Of a stretch of DNA of 14,110 nt, positions 1 to 7,848 are shown piece after piece. Within the stretch, counting starts at the first letter, position 1; each line of letters begins with the position of its first letter. The stretch covers positions 1 through 14,110 of the forward strand of contig CAMPJY010000059.1 of the NCBI GenBank assembly GCA_946887025.1, in the 5' to 3' direction. A program made the position numbers and the translations under genes. Source of the DNA: an uncultured Salinimicrobium sp. Lineage in GTDB: Bacteria; Bacteroidota; Bacteroidia; Flavobacteriales; Flavobacteriaceae. The notes beneath the pieces are model-generated. The model did not search any database and was not told the DNA's origin. It saw only the letters and a list, made by a program, of their open reading frames with translations.

Positions 1-124
1 CGCTCGAGATCCGTCATTTAGGATGTTAAAATCAGAATAATTCCGTCAATCTGAGCTTGACCGACCACGGTTCCAGCACGAGACGGCCAGCTCGTAAATT
101 TTCTAGTATGATTACAGATATGTA

Positions 125-157
125 TTTCAAATCAAAAAAGAGGGGTTTCGTATCAAA
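125..157. promoter_or_regulatory. Direct-repeat pair A (21-bp period), candidate LytTR operator
   Basis: Two copies of a 12-bp word occur at 125-136 (TTTCAAATCAAA) and 146-157 (TTTCGTATCAAA), differing at two positions. Start-to-start spacing is 21 bp, two helical turns, so both copies face the same side of DNA. LytTR DNA-binding domains are known to contact two short direct repeats with this spacing. A LytTR regulator is encoded at 7845-8585. The pair lies about 40 bp upstream of the inverted repeat starting at 200, so it could control a transcript there. That this regulator binds here is inference. Confidence 0.5.
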
Positions 158-178
158 TTTCTTTAGAAATAATTTGAT
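152..178. repeat. Short inverted repeat overlapping repeat copy A2
   Basis: ATCAAATT at 152-159 is the exact reverse complement of AATTTGAT at 171-178, with 11 bp between the arms. The left arm includes the last six bases of the second copy of repeat pair A. It could be a symmetric protein site or chance in AT-rich DNA. It lies where a promoter for the candidate RNA at 199-297 would be expected. Confidence 0.3.
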
Positions 179-198
179 TGTATTTCTTTTATAATATT

Positions 199-297
199 AA
201 AAAGGCAAACCGCGATTAAAACAAAATTATCTGAACCTCCTGTTCTTATTATTTGTTTCCTGAGAATTAGCCTTCTTCCCGGTTTGCCTTTTCATTT
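199..297 (+). ncRNA. Candidate small RNA or long stem-loop upstream of the SusC operon
   Basis: AAAAGGCAAACC (200-211) is a perfect 12-bp inverted match to GGTTTGCCTTTT (281-292), enclosing 69 nt. The right arm runs into a T-rich tail (291-299), so on the plus strand the base of the structure resembles an intrinsic terminator closing an RNA of about 95-100 nt. Inside, GAAC/GTTC (233-236 / 242-245) can form a small hairpin whose loop is CTCCT, a C/U-rich motif like those many sRNAs expose. Repeat pair A lies just upstream. No known RNA family is recognised. A terminator for an unseen upstream transcript or a chance inverted repeat are alternatives. Confidence 0.35.
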
Positions 298-592
298 TTG
301 GCAGCTCTTACTCAATTCCCAATGAGGAATTCTGACCGTCCGTCCAGGGCGCCTGAGTTTCTGAATTTCCTACGGATGAATTTATGGATCGACGAAAGGC
401 ATGGGAAGATAATTTTAATAATTTTTTAAGAAGATATCTCCTTCACGACGTATCCAAAAAGTGAATTTTTCGGCATCTCGGGCAAATGTCCTCATTGATC
501 TATCAACATAAACCTATGCAATACAGTTACATATAGTCTTCACTCCCCGTTTAATTTTCAGAATTAAGGGATGATTTATCTCAACAAAGAAA

Positions 593-626
593 TTTCATAC
601 CAAACTTCTAAGGTTTCATATCAAAC
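593..626. promoter_or_regulatory. Direct-repeat pair B (21-bp period), candidate LytTR operator for the SusC operon
   Basis: TTTCATACCAAA at 593-604 and TTTCATATCAAA at 614-625 match at 11 of 12 positions, and both are followed by C. The spacing is exactly 21 bp, as in pair A at 125-157. The pair ends 167 nt before the SusC start codon, leaving room for a promoter and a leader of over 100 nt. On the complementary strand the copy at 593-605 includes GAAGTTTGG, which resembles the loose LytTR half-site (A/C-rich, GTT, purine). Assignment to the LytTR regulator encoded at 7845-8585 is inference; the repeats and their spacing are directly visible. Confidence 0.55.
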
Positions 627-792
627 AAATATTCCTCCTGCATTCTTTCTGTTTATTTACAAGAAACAATTACGAAGGCAGTTTGGGAAATTTTTAAGAA
701 CTCTGATGTCGCCAGTGAATTGCCTCTACTCCTTCCCTTCTGTTTTTCGCAATTATTTGAACAACTAAGGAATCTAAACAAAAAATCTATTT

Positions 793-3700
793 ATGAAATT
801 TAAAAACTACTACCAGATTCTTGTTCTACTCTTTCTGGTCACCAATGCTACGGCACAGGAGATGACCATTACGGGTAATGTAACTGATACCGAGGGGATG
901 CCTTTACCCGGGGTAAATGTTTTCATTGAAGGAACAGCCATCGGGACCTTGACGGATTTCGATGGGAATTACGAGATTCAGGCTTCCCAGGGAGATGTAT
1001 TGGTGTTTTCCTATGTAGGAATGGAAACCGCAGAGATCACTGTAGGAGATGTCACAGAAATAGATGTGGTCCTCAACCAGAGCGAGTCAGTGCTGGAGGA
1101 GGTGATAGTCACCGCAGCGGGGATTGAGCGGGAGCAATCCTCCATGGGTTCAGCCACCACCACGGTCAACTCAGAAGAGATCAACCGCGGGTCCCAAGCC
1201 AACATAGCTGACGCCTTAAAAGGCAAAGTCGCCGGGGTTACCATCTCGGCCGCCTCAACCGACCCGGGAGCTTCCTCAGGGGTCATTATCCGGGGGATAA
1301 GTTCCATGAGCGGCTCCAATCAGCCCCTGTATGTAGTAGATGGGGTGCCCATCAATAACGCCTCCACCTTTTCCAGCAGCCTTAACGGAGCCTATGACTT
1401 CGGCCGAGGCTCACAGGACATCAATCCTGAGAATATTGAGAGCATGACGATCCTCAAAGGCGCCTCAGCCACCTCCTTGTATGGTTCCAGGGCTGCCAAC
1501 GGAGTGATTATTATAACCACCAAAGACGGAAAAGCAGGAAAGCTGTCCATCGACCTCTCCTCCAGCACCTTCTTCTCCCGGATCTCCCGGACTCCGAAGT
1601 ACCAGAGCACCTTTGGACAAGGCTGGGATGGGCTTCATTATCTAATTGAAAACGGTTCCTGGGGTCCACGATTCGACGGAGAAATAAGGGTCTGGGGTAA
1701 TATTGTTGAAAATGCCCAACAGCTGAAGCCTTATCTGTTCCAGGAGGACCAGCTGGAAAATTTCTTCACCACCGGTACCTACCACCTCAATAGCGTAGCC
1801 GTGTCCGGAGGTAGCGAGACCACCACGGCTCGTCTTTCATATTCAAATCTGAACCAGGACGGAATCTTTCCAACCAATGCAGATTCTTATGAACGAAATA
1901 CGATCGGAGTAAACGCCACCAGCGAGATAGGGAATCTTAGCCTGTCAGGTAACCTCAATTATGTCAATACTGCCGGAGCTGCCGTAGCTGCAGGACAGGG
2001 GCTTACGGTTTTAAACAACCTGATGCAGATCCCCACTGACCTGAACATCAGTGGATTTGAAGACTACACCAACAGGTTTAATAACGTTTCTAACTATTAT
2101 ACGCCGTACGGGATTACCAATCCTTATTTTACCCTTAATGAGAACGGTACGGACTATGATAAGGAACGGGTCTACGGATCTCTGGAGCTGAGTCTGAAGT
2201 TGACCGAATGGTCTAACCTCATATACCGCTTTGGGCTTGATCAGAGTTCGAGTACCACCAAATTCTGGGAGGCCATTGTAGCCCCATTGCCAGGAAGTCC
2301 GAATTTCGATTCTTCCACTGAATATCCGGGATCCTATGCGGAAGCTACCAGCACGATAAAACAGTTGAACCACGATCTTTTGTATGATATCGACCTTGAA
2401 TTTGGGGAAGATTTTCATCTGCAGTCCACTTTTGGATTCAACGTTAATACAAGGACCACTTCCGGCCTTTCCGCAAGTGTGGGAAGTCAGAACATCCCGG
2501 GCTTCTACAGTCTGAGCAACTCCGGGGAAGATCCGGCTGCCACTTCCAGCAGGACCAACAGAAAACTTTACGGACTGTTCAACACCTCCACTCTCGGATT
2601 CAAGAATATGCTGTTCCTCACCGCCAACGTCAGGAATGACTGGTATTCAACCTTACCTGAGGAAAATCGCTCCGTACTATATGGGGGTGCCAATGCCAGC
2701 TGGATCTTTACCAGAACCTTTTCGGGGCTGGAGAGTTTCATGAACTACGGAAAACTCCGCGGGGGTTATGGGGAAGTTGGGGTAGACACAGGCCCATATC
2801 AGATATTACCTGATTTCGTGGCCGGATCTGCCGATAACCAGGGCTTCAGGTCACTGGCCTTTCCTCTAAATGGGGTAAACGCCTACGAAGTGGGTAACAG
2901 GGCTGCGAATCCAAACCTGAAACCTGAAAGGAGAAAAGAATTTGAGGTAGGAGCTGATCTGGAATTCTTCAGGAACAGGATTGCCCTGAGCTTTACCTAT
3001 TACAATGCAAAGGTGGAGAATCAGATCCTGTCACTTCCATTGGCGGCGAGTTCTGGATATACCAACCAGACTGCCAACCTTGGAGAGATCAGTAACGAAG
3101 GGATAGAAGCCTTACTGAGGGTCGGCTGGTTCGACAGTTTTGACGGCTTCAACTGGGATACCTCCTTCAACTTCTCCAAAAACAATTCGGTTCTGGAAGA
3201 ACTGGATCCGCGTATAGAACAAGTGTCCCTCGCAGGATTGTCCACTATCACCCTTGTAGCCCGGGAAGGTGAACCTATCGCCTTACTGGAAGGCCCAGTA
3301 GGTGAATTCACGGAAGACGGAAGGATCATAGTCGATGCGGACGGGATCCCTATTGGTTCTCCGACTCCTGAAGTCTATGGGGACACTCAATATGATTATA
3401 CCTTGGGAATAGTCAACGAATTCTCATACAGGAATTTTGCGCTGGGATTCACCTTCGATATAAGGGAAGGCGGATTGATGTACAGCCGTACCGCTGATAT
3501 CACCAGGTTTACCGGGAATTCCATCACTACGATGATCAACGACAGGGAGACTTTTATTGTTCCCAATTCGGTTCAGAGAGTAATCGGCGAAGATGGTACC
3601 ACCACTTATGTGGAAAATACGGTGCCGGTTTCGAGGGCAAACATCGATAATGAATATTATGGATCTGATGCCTTTGCCAGGGCCACCGTGATCGATAAAT

Positions 3701-3948
3701 CCTTCATAAAACTGAGGGAGGTGGTACTGAGCTATAATTTTGGAGATGACTTGCTTGAGCGCACGCCCCTGAGTTCCCTTTCGCTATCAGTAATAGGCAG
3801 GAACCTCTTCCTGTGGACTCCTGAGAGCAACCAATATATCGATCCGGAAGTTTCCACCTTCGGTACCGACTTGGCCAGTCAGTTCGGAGAATTCAGTGCG
3901 AGTCCGAGTACCAGAAGTATTGGGTTTAGCATAAAAACAAGATTTTAA
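793..3948 (+). CDS. SusC/RagA-type TonB-dependent outer-membrane transporter
   Basis: This 1051-residue protein has the full SusC architecture. An N-terminal signal peptide probably ends at Ala21. A carboxypeptidase-regulatory-like beta domain follows (about 24-97; PLPGVNV, GTLTDFDGNYEI). Next come a TonB box (EEVIVTAAG, 102-110), a plug with the SusC signatures VVDGVPINN (181-189), NPENIESMTILKG (211-223) and SLYGSRAANGVI (228-239), and a beta barrel ending in aromatic Phe. It imports a ligand captured by its SusD partner, powered by TonB-ExbBD. It opens a four-gene operon with the SusD gene 20 nt downstream. The usual length is about 1000-1100 residues, so it looks intact. The substrate cannot be read from sequence; lack of adjacent glycan enzymes and the gene order favour peptides over glycans. 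Confidence 0.95.
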   Translation: MKFKNYYQILVLLFLVTNATAQEMTITGNVTDTEGMPLPGVNVFIEGTAIGTLTDFDGNYEIQASQGDVLVFSYVGMETAEITVGDVTEIDVVLNQSESVLEEVIVTAAGIEREQSSMGSATTTVNSEEINRGSQANIADALKGKVAGVTISAASTDPGASSGVIIRGISSMSGSNQPLYVVDGVPINNASTFSSSLNGAYDFGRGSQDINPENIESMTILKGASATSLYGSRAANGVIIITTKDGKAGKLSIDLSSSTFFSRISRTPKYQSTFGQGWDGLHYLIENGSWGPRFDGEIRVWGNIVENAQQLKPYLFQEDQLENFFTTGTYHLNSVAVSGGSETTTARLSYSNLNQDGIFPTNADSYERNTIGVNATSEIGNLSLSGNLNYVNTAGAAVAAGQGLTVLNNLMQIPTDLNISGFEDYTNRFNNVSNYYTPYGITNPYFTLNENGTDYDKERVYGSLELSLKLTEWSNLIYRFGLDQSSSTTKFWEAIVAPLPGSPNFDSSTEYPGSYAEATSTIKQLNHDLLYDIDLEFGEDFHLQSTFGFNVNTRTTSGLSASVGSQNIPGFYSLSNSGEDPAATSSRTNRKLYGLFNTSTLGFKNMLFLTANVRNDWYSTLPEENRSVLYGGANASWIFTRTFSGLESFMNYGKLRGGYGEVGVDTGPYQILPDFVAGSADNQGFRSLAFPLNGVNAYEVGNRAANPNLKPERRKEFEVGADLEFFRNRIALSFTYYNAKVENQILSLPLAASSGYTNQTANLGEISNEGIEALLRVGWFDSFDGFNWDTSFNFSKNNSVLEELDPRIEQVSLAGLSTITLVAREGEPIALLEGPVGEFTEDGRIIVDADGIPIGSPTPEVYGDTQYDYTLGIVNEFSYRNFALGFTFDIREGGLMYSRTADITRFTGNSITTMINDRETFIVPNSVQRVIGEDGTTTYVENTVPVSRANIDNEYYGSDAFARATVIDKSFIKLREVVLSYNFGDDLLERTPLSSLSLSVIGRNLFLWTPESNQYIDPEVSTFGTDLASQFGEFSASPSTRSIGFSIKTRF

Positions 3949-3968
3949 TCACGGTAAAAAACTATATT

Positions 3969-5450
3969 ATGAAGAAAATTGTAAGCTTATTCCTGGTTTC
4001 TTTACTGGTCCTTGGCTCCTGTGAAGATGACCTGGATATAAATACCAATCCCAATACCCCTCCTCAGATCAACAAAGGTCTTGCCCTTTCAGCGGCCGAA
4101 GGATCCATCGCCACGGTATTGGGGGGCACACTCTTCAATCTTGGAGGGATGTGGGCCCAATATTATGCTCAGGCCCCAAGTGCCGGACAGTATGATGATA
4201 TAGACCAGTATAATGTGGATACGGAATTTGGCAACCGCTTGTGGATTGAACTCTATGCGGGAGCCCTGAACGATCTTGAATTTGTAAAAGAGGAATCCAC
4301 AGCAGATGAGGACCCGGCTACATTTCTGATCGCCACTGTGCTTCAGGCTTATACTTTCCAATACCTGGTTGATATTTTCGGAGATGTGCCTTATCTGGAG
4401 GCCCTTCAGGGAAACGAGAACATTACCCCTGCACCTACCGCCGGAGAAGAGATCTATCTGGACCTAATCTCCAAAATAGATGCAGCCATGGTGGCTTATG
4501 AAGCCAATCCCGCAGACAGCGAGGTAGGGGCTCAGGATTTCATCTATGAAGGTAATATGGACTTATGGGTCCAGTTCGCAAATACCTTAAAACTGAGAAT
4601 GTACCTACGGATGGCATACACAACGGAAGCCAATAGTTCTGCCGTGATGGATCTGATGACCGAGAACAACTTCCTCACCGAGGATGCCAGCTTTGACGTC
4701 TACAGTGATGCTACTTCCAAGATGAACCCCTTCTATGAAGTGCAAATCGAACACCTTGGAAATGTCAATTCCGTTGCGAGCAATTCCCTGCTTGAATTCT
4801 ACAGCAGGAATGAAGATCCGAGAATAGCTGCGGTCTATACTCTGGATAATGAAGGCCTTTACGATGGGATTGATCAGGGAGAAGGTCTGTCTACGGAACT
4901 GGGGGGAACTCTTGCCAATCAGTATTCCAGACCCGACATAGAACCTACCCATCCGGTGTTCTTTTTTACGGTGGCAGAGAGCAAATTCCTTCAGGCCGAG
5001 GCCTCCTTGCGATATGGAGGTGGTGCCATGGCCCAGGCATTATATGAAGAGGGCGTAGCCGCTTCCTTCGCACTGTATTCTGCCGTAGATGGGGACGAAA
5101 CCCTTGCCCTGGCCGATCCTGCAGCATTTACCTCTGGAGTATATGCCTATGATCCTGCTGCCGATATGGAAACCAATCTGGAAACCATCATCGTTCAGAA
5201 ATGGGCAGCGCTTGCAAATATCAACCATATCGAGGCTTGGATCGAGACCCTGAGAACCGGATATCCGCTTCTGACAGATGAGGAGGAGCCGCTCTATGAA
5301 GAGGGCAGAAGGATCATTTCCGAGGCCTCCATTTTACCGGGTGGACAAATTCCCATGAGTCTCTTCTATCCGGCAAGCGAGGTACAGCAAAATACCAATC
5401 TTGATCAGAAACCGGATCTGTTACAACCCGTCTGGTGGAACCAACGGTAA
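3969..5450 (+). CDS. SusD/RagB-type nutrient-binding surface lipoprotein
   Basis: The 493-residue product starts with a lipoprotein signal (Lys2, Lys3, hydrophobic core, lipobox LGSC with Cys18). Cys18 is followed by EDD, the acidic pattern that directs Bacteroidota lipoproteins to the cell surface. The mature part begins with DINTNPN and continues with WAQYYAQ and the helix-rich fold of the SusD-like_2 branch. It ends with PVWWN, a typical SusD C-terminus. SusD proteins act as a hinged lid on the SusC barrel and bind the ligand outside the cell. Its position 20 nt after the SusC gene fixes the pairing. Length is normal for the family. Ligand specificity is not visible. Confidence 0.94.
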   Translation: MKKIVSLFLVSLLVLGSCEDDLDINTNPNTPPQINKGLALSAAEGSIATVLGGTLFNLGGMWAQYYAQAPSAGQYDDIDQYNVDTEFGNRLWIELYAGALNDLEFVKEESTADEDPATFLIATVLQAYTFQYLVDIFGDVPYLEALQGNENITPAPTAGEEIYLDLISKIDAAMVAYEANPADSEVGAQDFIYEGNMDLWVQFANTLKLRMYLRMAYTTEANSSAVMDLMTENNFLTEDASFDVYSDATSKMNPFYEVQIEHLGNVNSVASNSLLEFYSRNEDPRIAAVYTLDNEGLYDGIDQGEGLSTELGGTLANQYSRPDIEPTHPVFFFTVAESKFLQAEASLRYGGGAMAQALYEEGVAASFALYSAVDGDETLALADPAAFTSGVYAYDPAADMETNLETIIVQKWAALANINHIEAWIETLRTGYPLLTDEEEPLYEEGRRIISEASILPGGQIPMSLFYPASEVQQNTNLDQKPDLLQPVWWNQR

Positions 5451-5473
5451 TCAGCAACAAAAACCACACGAAG

Positions 5474-6100
5474 ATGAAAAATAAATTATATCTAATGTTC
5501 TTTGCCATCAGCCTTTGTTTCGGTTGTGAATTGGCAGATCCGATCGAATCGGAAGTAACAGAATATGCAGAATTCGAAGTAACTGGAGGTGAGTTTCTGT
5601 ACGTCGACCTAGGTACCACCTTCACCGATCCGGGAGTGGCTGCTACGGCCGGGGGAGAATCGCTGGATGTGGAGGTGTCGGGGACTGTTGACACCAGCAC
5701 CCCGGGAGTGTATATACTCGAATATTCAGCCGTGAATGCCGATGGATTTCCGGCCACCACCACCCGATATGTGGCTGTGGGAGATATGGAGGTCGCATTT
5801 GCCAGGGATCTGAGCGGCACCTACGCCGTTGGTACCAGAAGCAATACCGTGACCCAGATCCAGCCGGGATTTTATATGAATTCCGATACCCTTCCCCCGA
5901 ACGTGATCTCTGTATTTATGGTGGACCTGGGAAATGGAACTCTGATCATTCCACCGCAGGCTTCACGATTTGGTACTGTGGCAGTTTATCCCAGCCTGTA
6001 TCCCGACTCCAGTGGGTTCCTGAATGCCGACGGAAGTTTCACCCTGTCCCAGTTCATTTCCTGTTGTGGGATATTCGTCAGGAGCTTTACAAAACAATAA
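5474..6100 (+). CDS. Ig-like (DUF5011/BT2262-type) lipoprotein of the SusCD operon
   Basis: The frame is open from an ATG at 5435, but the ATG at 5474 is preferred. It avoids overlapping the SusD gene, leaves a 23-nt gap like the other gaps in the operon, and places a lipoprotein signal at the N-terminus (MKNKLYLMFF, Cys18 preceded by FG). The 208-residue product then has a bacterial Ig-like domain at about 33-103. Its motif order, VDLGTTFTDPGV, then VDTSTPGVYILEYSA, then a TTTRYVAV strand, is that of DUF5011. A beta-rich C-terminal domain (about 110-208) fits the companion domain of BT2262-like proteins and includes an unusual CysCys pair near the end. Proteins of this type sit on SusCD complexes as accessory surface lipoproteins. 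The exact role is unknown. Confidence 0.82.
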   Translation: MKNKLYLMFFAISLCFGCELADPIESEVTEYAEFEVTGGEFLYVDLGTTFTDPGVAATAGGESLDVEVSGTVDTSTPGVYILEYSAVNADGFPATTTRYVAVGDMEVAFARDLSGTYAVGTRSNTVTQIQPGFYMNSDTLPPNVISVFMVDLGNGTLIIPPQASRFGTVAVYPSLYPDSSGFLNADGSFTLSQFISCCGIFVRSFTKQ

Positions 6101-6117
6101 CCTTAAAAAAGTAAGCA

Positions 6118-6630
6118 ATGAAATTAAAGATATACTTTCTCACGTTTTTCCTGCTAACGCTCGTTCTGGTTTCCTGCGAAGACGACGGCTATGAGGATTT
6201 TGAAAATGAAAAAACCCGGGTACAGCCCCTGAGCGGGGAATGGTGGATCGTAGGCTACGCTCCCGATGGCACTCCGGCCTTTGCGGGGGATTACAATTTA
6301 TGGTCCACCTACAACACCGCACAGAATAACGATTCCATGTGGATTGATGACCATGGCTCCTTCTTTGAACTCAAGACAAAGGTGCTCGCCAATGTGGAGG
6401 CTCTTACTTTTACAGGAGCCCCTAACTCCCCGGAACTTATTACCGGGGGAACCGTTACGGTAAGCAACGGCAAGATCCTTCCGGGCCAGGGCCGCTCGGC
6501 GGTCACCAATACGCCTGTGGACAGCATTTATTTTGAAGCTGAATTCGATTGGGAACCGGGGGTGATCTACACCTTTGGAGGACATGAGAGGACAGGCTTC
6601 CTGGAGGATGAAAACCCGACGCTGCATTAA
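6118..6630 (+). CDS. Small surface lipoprotein, lipid-binding (BT2261-like) family
   Basis: The 170-residue product has a lipoprotein signal (MKLKIYFLTF, then VSC with Cys20). EDDGYEDFE follows the Cys, a strongly acidic surface-export signal like that of the SusD protein. The mature domain (about 35-165) is beta-rich, with LSGEWWIVGY near the start and GHERTGF then EDE near the end, matching my memory of the PF12888 family (named lipid-binding putative hydrolase) to which BT2261 belongs. It is the last gene of the operon, 17 nt after the Ig-like gene and just before a strong terminator. It probably decorates the SusCD complex. No catalytic residues can be assigned, so the hydrolase label should not be taken literally. 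Confidence 0.78.
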   Translation: MKLKIYFLTFFLLTLVLVSCEDDGYEDFENEKTRVQPLSGEWWIVGYAPDGTPAFAGDYNLWSTYNTAQNNDSMWIDDHGSFFELKTKVLANVEALTFTGAPNSPELITGGTVTVSNGKILPGQGRSAVTNTPVDSIYFEAEFDWEPGVIYTFGGHERTGFLEDENPTLH

Positions 6631-6658
6631 GAAATACAGAGGCTTTATATGAAAACAG

Positions 6659-6685
6659 GCCGTTTAATTTGATTAAACGGCTTTT
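6659..6685 (+). terminator. Intrinsic terminator of the SusCD operon
   Basis: GCCGTTTAAT (6659-6668) pairs perfectly with ATTAAACGGC (6672-6681), giving a 10-bp stem with a 3-nt loop followed by TTTT. It starts 28 nt after the stop codon of the last lipoprotein gene. It separates the importer operon from the kinase/regulator genes, so those need their own promoter. Confidence 0.88.
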
Positions 6686-6692
6686 CGGTTTA

Positions 6693-6762
6693 AACATCTG
6701 ACAGCTTTTAAACCCTGGTTAAGTATAGCGTTTTAACATCATAGAAACTTTTCGACATCTGA
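6693..6762. repeat. Three ACATC-containing words upstream of the sensor kinase gene
   Basis: AACATCTGA (6693-6701), AACATCATA (6735-6743) and GACATCTGA (6754-6762) share a core and the same orientation. Their starts are 42 and 19 bp apart, and each is preceded by a T-rich stretch. They lie between the operon terminator and the kinase start. They could be operator half-sites for autoregulation, but the words are short and chance is possible. Confidence 0.25.
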
Positions 6763-6781
6763 TTTAATAAATTTTCCTACC

Positions 6782-6807
6782 TTTTGATTCCCCTTACATT
6801 ATATTTA
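6782..6807 (+). promoter_or_regulatory. Weak candidate promoter for the kinase/regulator pair
   Basis: TATATTTA at 6800-6807 matches the Bacteroidota -7 element TAnnTTTG except for the final G. TTTTG occurs at 6782-6786, but the 13-bp gap is shorter than the usual 19-21 bp, so the upstream element is doubtful. A start from here would leave a leader of only about 10-15 nt before the ATG at 6826. Confidence 0.25.
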
Positions 6808-6825
6808 TAGAATAACAGCGAAAAG

Positions 6826-7848
6826 ATGCGCACCAAAAAATGGTTGTTTCTCGCGTGGACCCTGTACACGCTGACCTTTATTTTACAGATTATATTCCTG
6901 GGGGAATTTAGTTCTCCCGAAGAGGAAAGAATGCTGTGGACAAATGTCGGTACCGGCTTTGTCATTACTTATCTGCTGGTGCTCGGCTTCATTATCCCCA
7001 TGCATCATTCCCTGGAGAATACGCGGACCTCGAGAAAGATCAGCATTCTGTTCTTTGCCGGCTTCCTTTTCTGTTTCCTGTACATAAGCCTCTCCACCCT
7101 CTCCATGGCAATGATCCTCGGGAACCCGGAGTTCGAATGGATAAAGGCGGAATTCATGTCCTACCTCCGGTATAACTTTCACAATGTCTTTAAGACTTAC
7201 GTTTTCCTGACAGCCCTGCTGTTTGCGATGGAATATTTTCACAAACAGAACCAGCTGGCCAGAAGGGAAAGTGACCTGAAGCACAGGCTTATGCAGGCGC
7301 AGCTTGAGAACCTGCGGAGTCAGTTCCAGCCACACTTTCTGTTCAATGCCCTGAACAGCACGGTTGCCGTCATCGATGAGAACAAGAACAAGGCTCAGGA
7401 AATGCTGGTGCAGCTGAGTGATATCCTGCGTATCTCTATCAACAACCGCTATGACTGTGAACATAGCCTGAAAGACGAACTGAGCTTCATGAACAAATAC
7501 CTGCAGATAGAGAAATCGCGGTATGAAGACCAACTCCACGTGGATTTCGAAATTGATCCTGTTGCTGAGCAGATACGGCTACCCTGCCTGCTCCTTCAGC
7601 CACTTCTGGAAAATGCAATCAAACACGGGTTCAAAAAGAATAAAGATTCCCTGACTGTCAGGATCACGGCCTGCTCCAAAAAAAAGACTATCAGGATAAA
7701 CAACAACGGAACCCCGCTGGATGACCACCAGCATGGGCTGGGACTGTCCAACGTGCGAGCACGCCTGGGAATCCTTTATGATCAGGAAGCTACCTTCAAC
7801 ATCTTTCAGGAGGGAGACTGGGTGATCAACGAAATCAGATTGTTATGA
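6826..7848 (+). CDS. LytS/YehU-type membrane sensor histidine kinase
   Basis: The 340-residue protein begins with four predicted membrane helices (about 6-25, 43-60, 72-97, 120-137), a short basic and coiled linker (about 138-165), then a His_kinase domain of the LytS type. The phosphoacceptor is His170 in QFQPHFLFNALN. ATP-binding motifs follow: Asn263 in LLENAIKHGF, the NNNGTP loop (292-297) and GLGLSN (304-309). There is no large periplasmic sensor domain, so the signal is probably sensed in or near the membrane or by a partner. The gene overlaps the next by ATGA (7845-7848), a sign of translational coupling to its cognate regulator. All key residues are present. Confidence 0.93.
   Translation: MRTKKWLFLAWTLYTLTFILQIIFLGEFSSPEEERMLWTNVGTGFVITYLLVLGFIIPMHHSLENTRTSRKISILFFAGFLFCFLYISLSTLSMAMILGNPEFEWIKAEFMSYLRYNFHNVFKTYVFLTALLFAMEYFHKQNQLARRESDLKHRLMQAQLENLRSQFQPHFLFNALNSTVAVIDENKNKAQEMLVQLSDILRISINNRYDCEHSLKDELSFMNKYLQIEKSRYEDQLHVDFEIDPVAEQIRLPCLLLQPLLENAIKHGFKKNKDSLTVRITACSKKKTIRINNNGTPLDDHQHGLGLSNVRARLGILYDQEATFNIFQEGDWVINEIRLL

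Larger units (their letters stand above)
1..792. other. 792-bp gene-free region upstream of the SusC operon
   Basis: I find no convincing protein gene here. The only long frame, 571-768, would give a 65-residue peptide with no recognisable domain, and it covers repeat copies that look regulatory. An open frame entering from the left edge stops at 19-21 (TAG) and may be the end of an upstream gene, but seven codons are too few to call. The stretch is AT-rich compared with the genes. It holds two pairs of 21-bp-spaced direct repeats (125-157 and 593-625) and a long-range perfect inverted repeat (200-211 with 281-292), annotated separately. I found no clear match to the Bacteroidota promoter (TTG, about 19-21 bp, TAnnTTTG) close to the SusC start; the nearest is TTTG at 756-759, without the TA. 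Confidence 0.6.

Noticed and set aside
1..21. Possible 3' end of a gene entering from the left (TAG at 19-21)
   Set aside because: Only six sense codons before the stop; nothing can be recognised and another frame is equally open.
386..466. Short frame beginning ATGGATCGACG in the upstream region
   Set aside because: About 26 residues with no family resemblance, no ribosome site and no supporting context.
571..768. 65-residue open frame upstream of the SusC gene
   Set aside because: No domain, no signal peptide, composition like translated AT-rich DNA, and it covers repeat pair B, which looks regulatory.
5435..5473. Upstream start for the Ig-like lipoprotein gene
   Set aside because: It would overlap the SusD gene and place 13 polar residues before the lipoprotein signal peptide.
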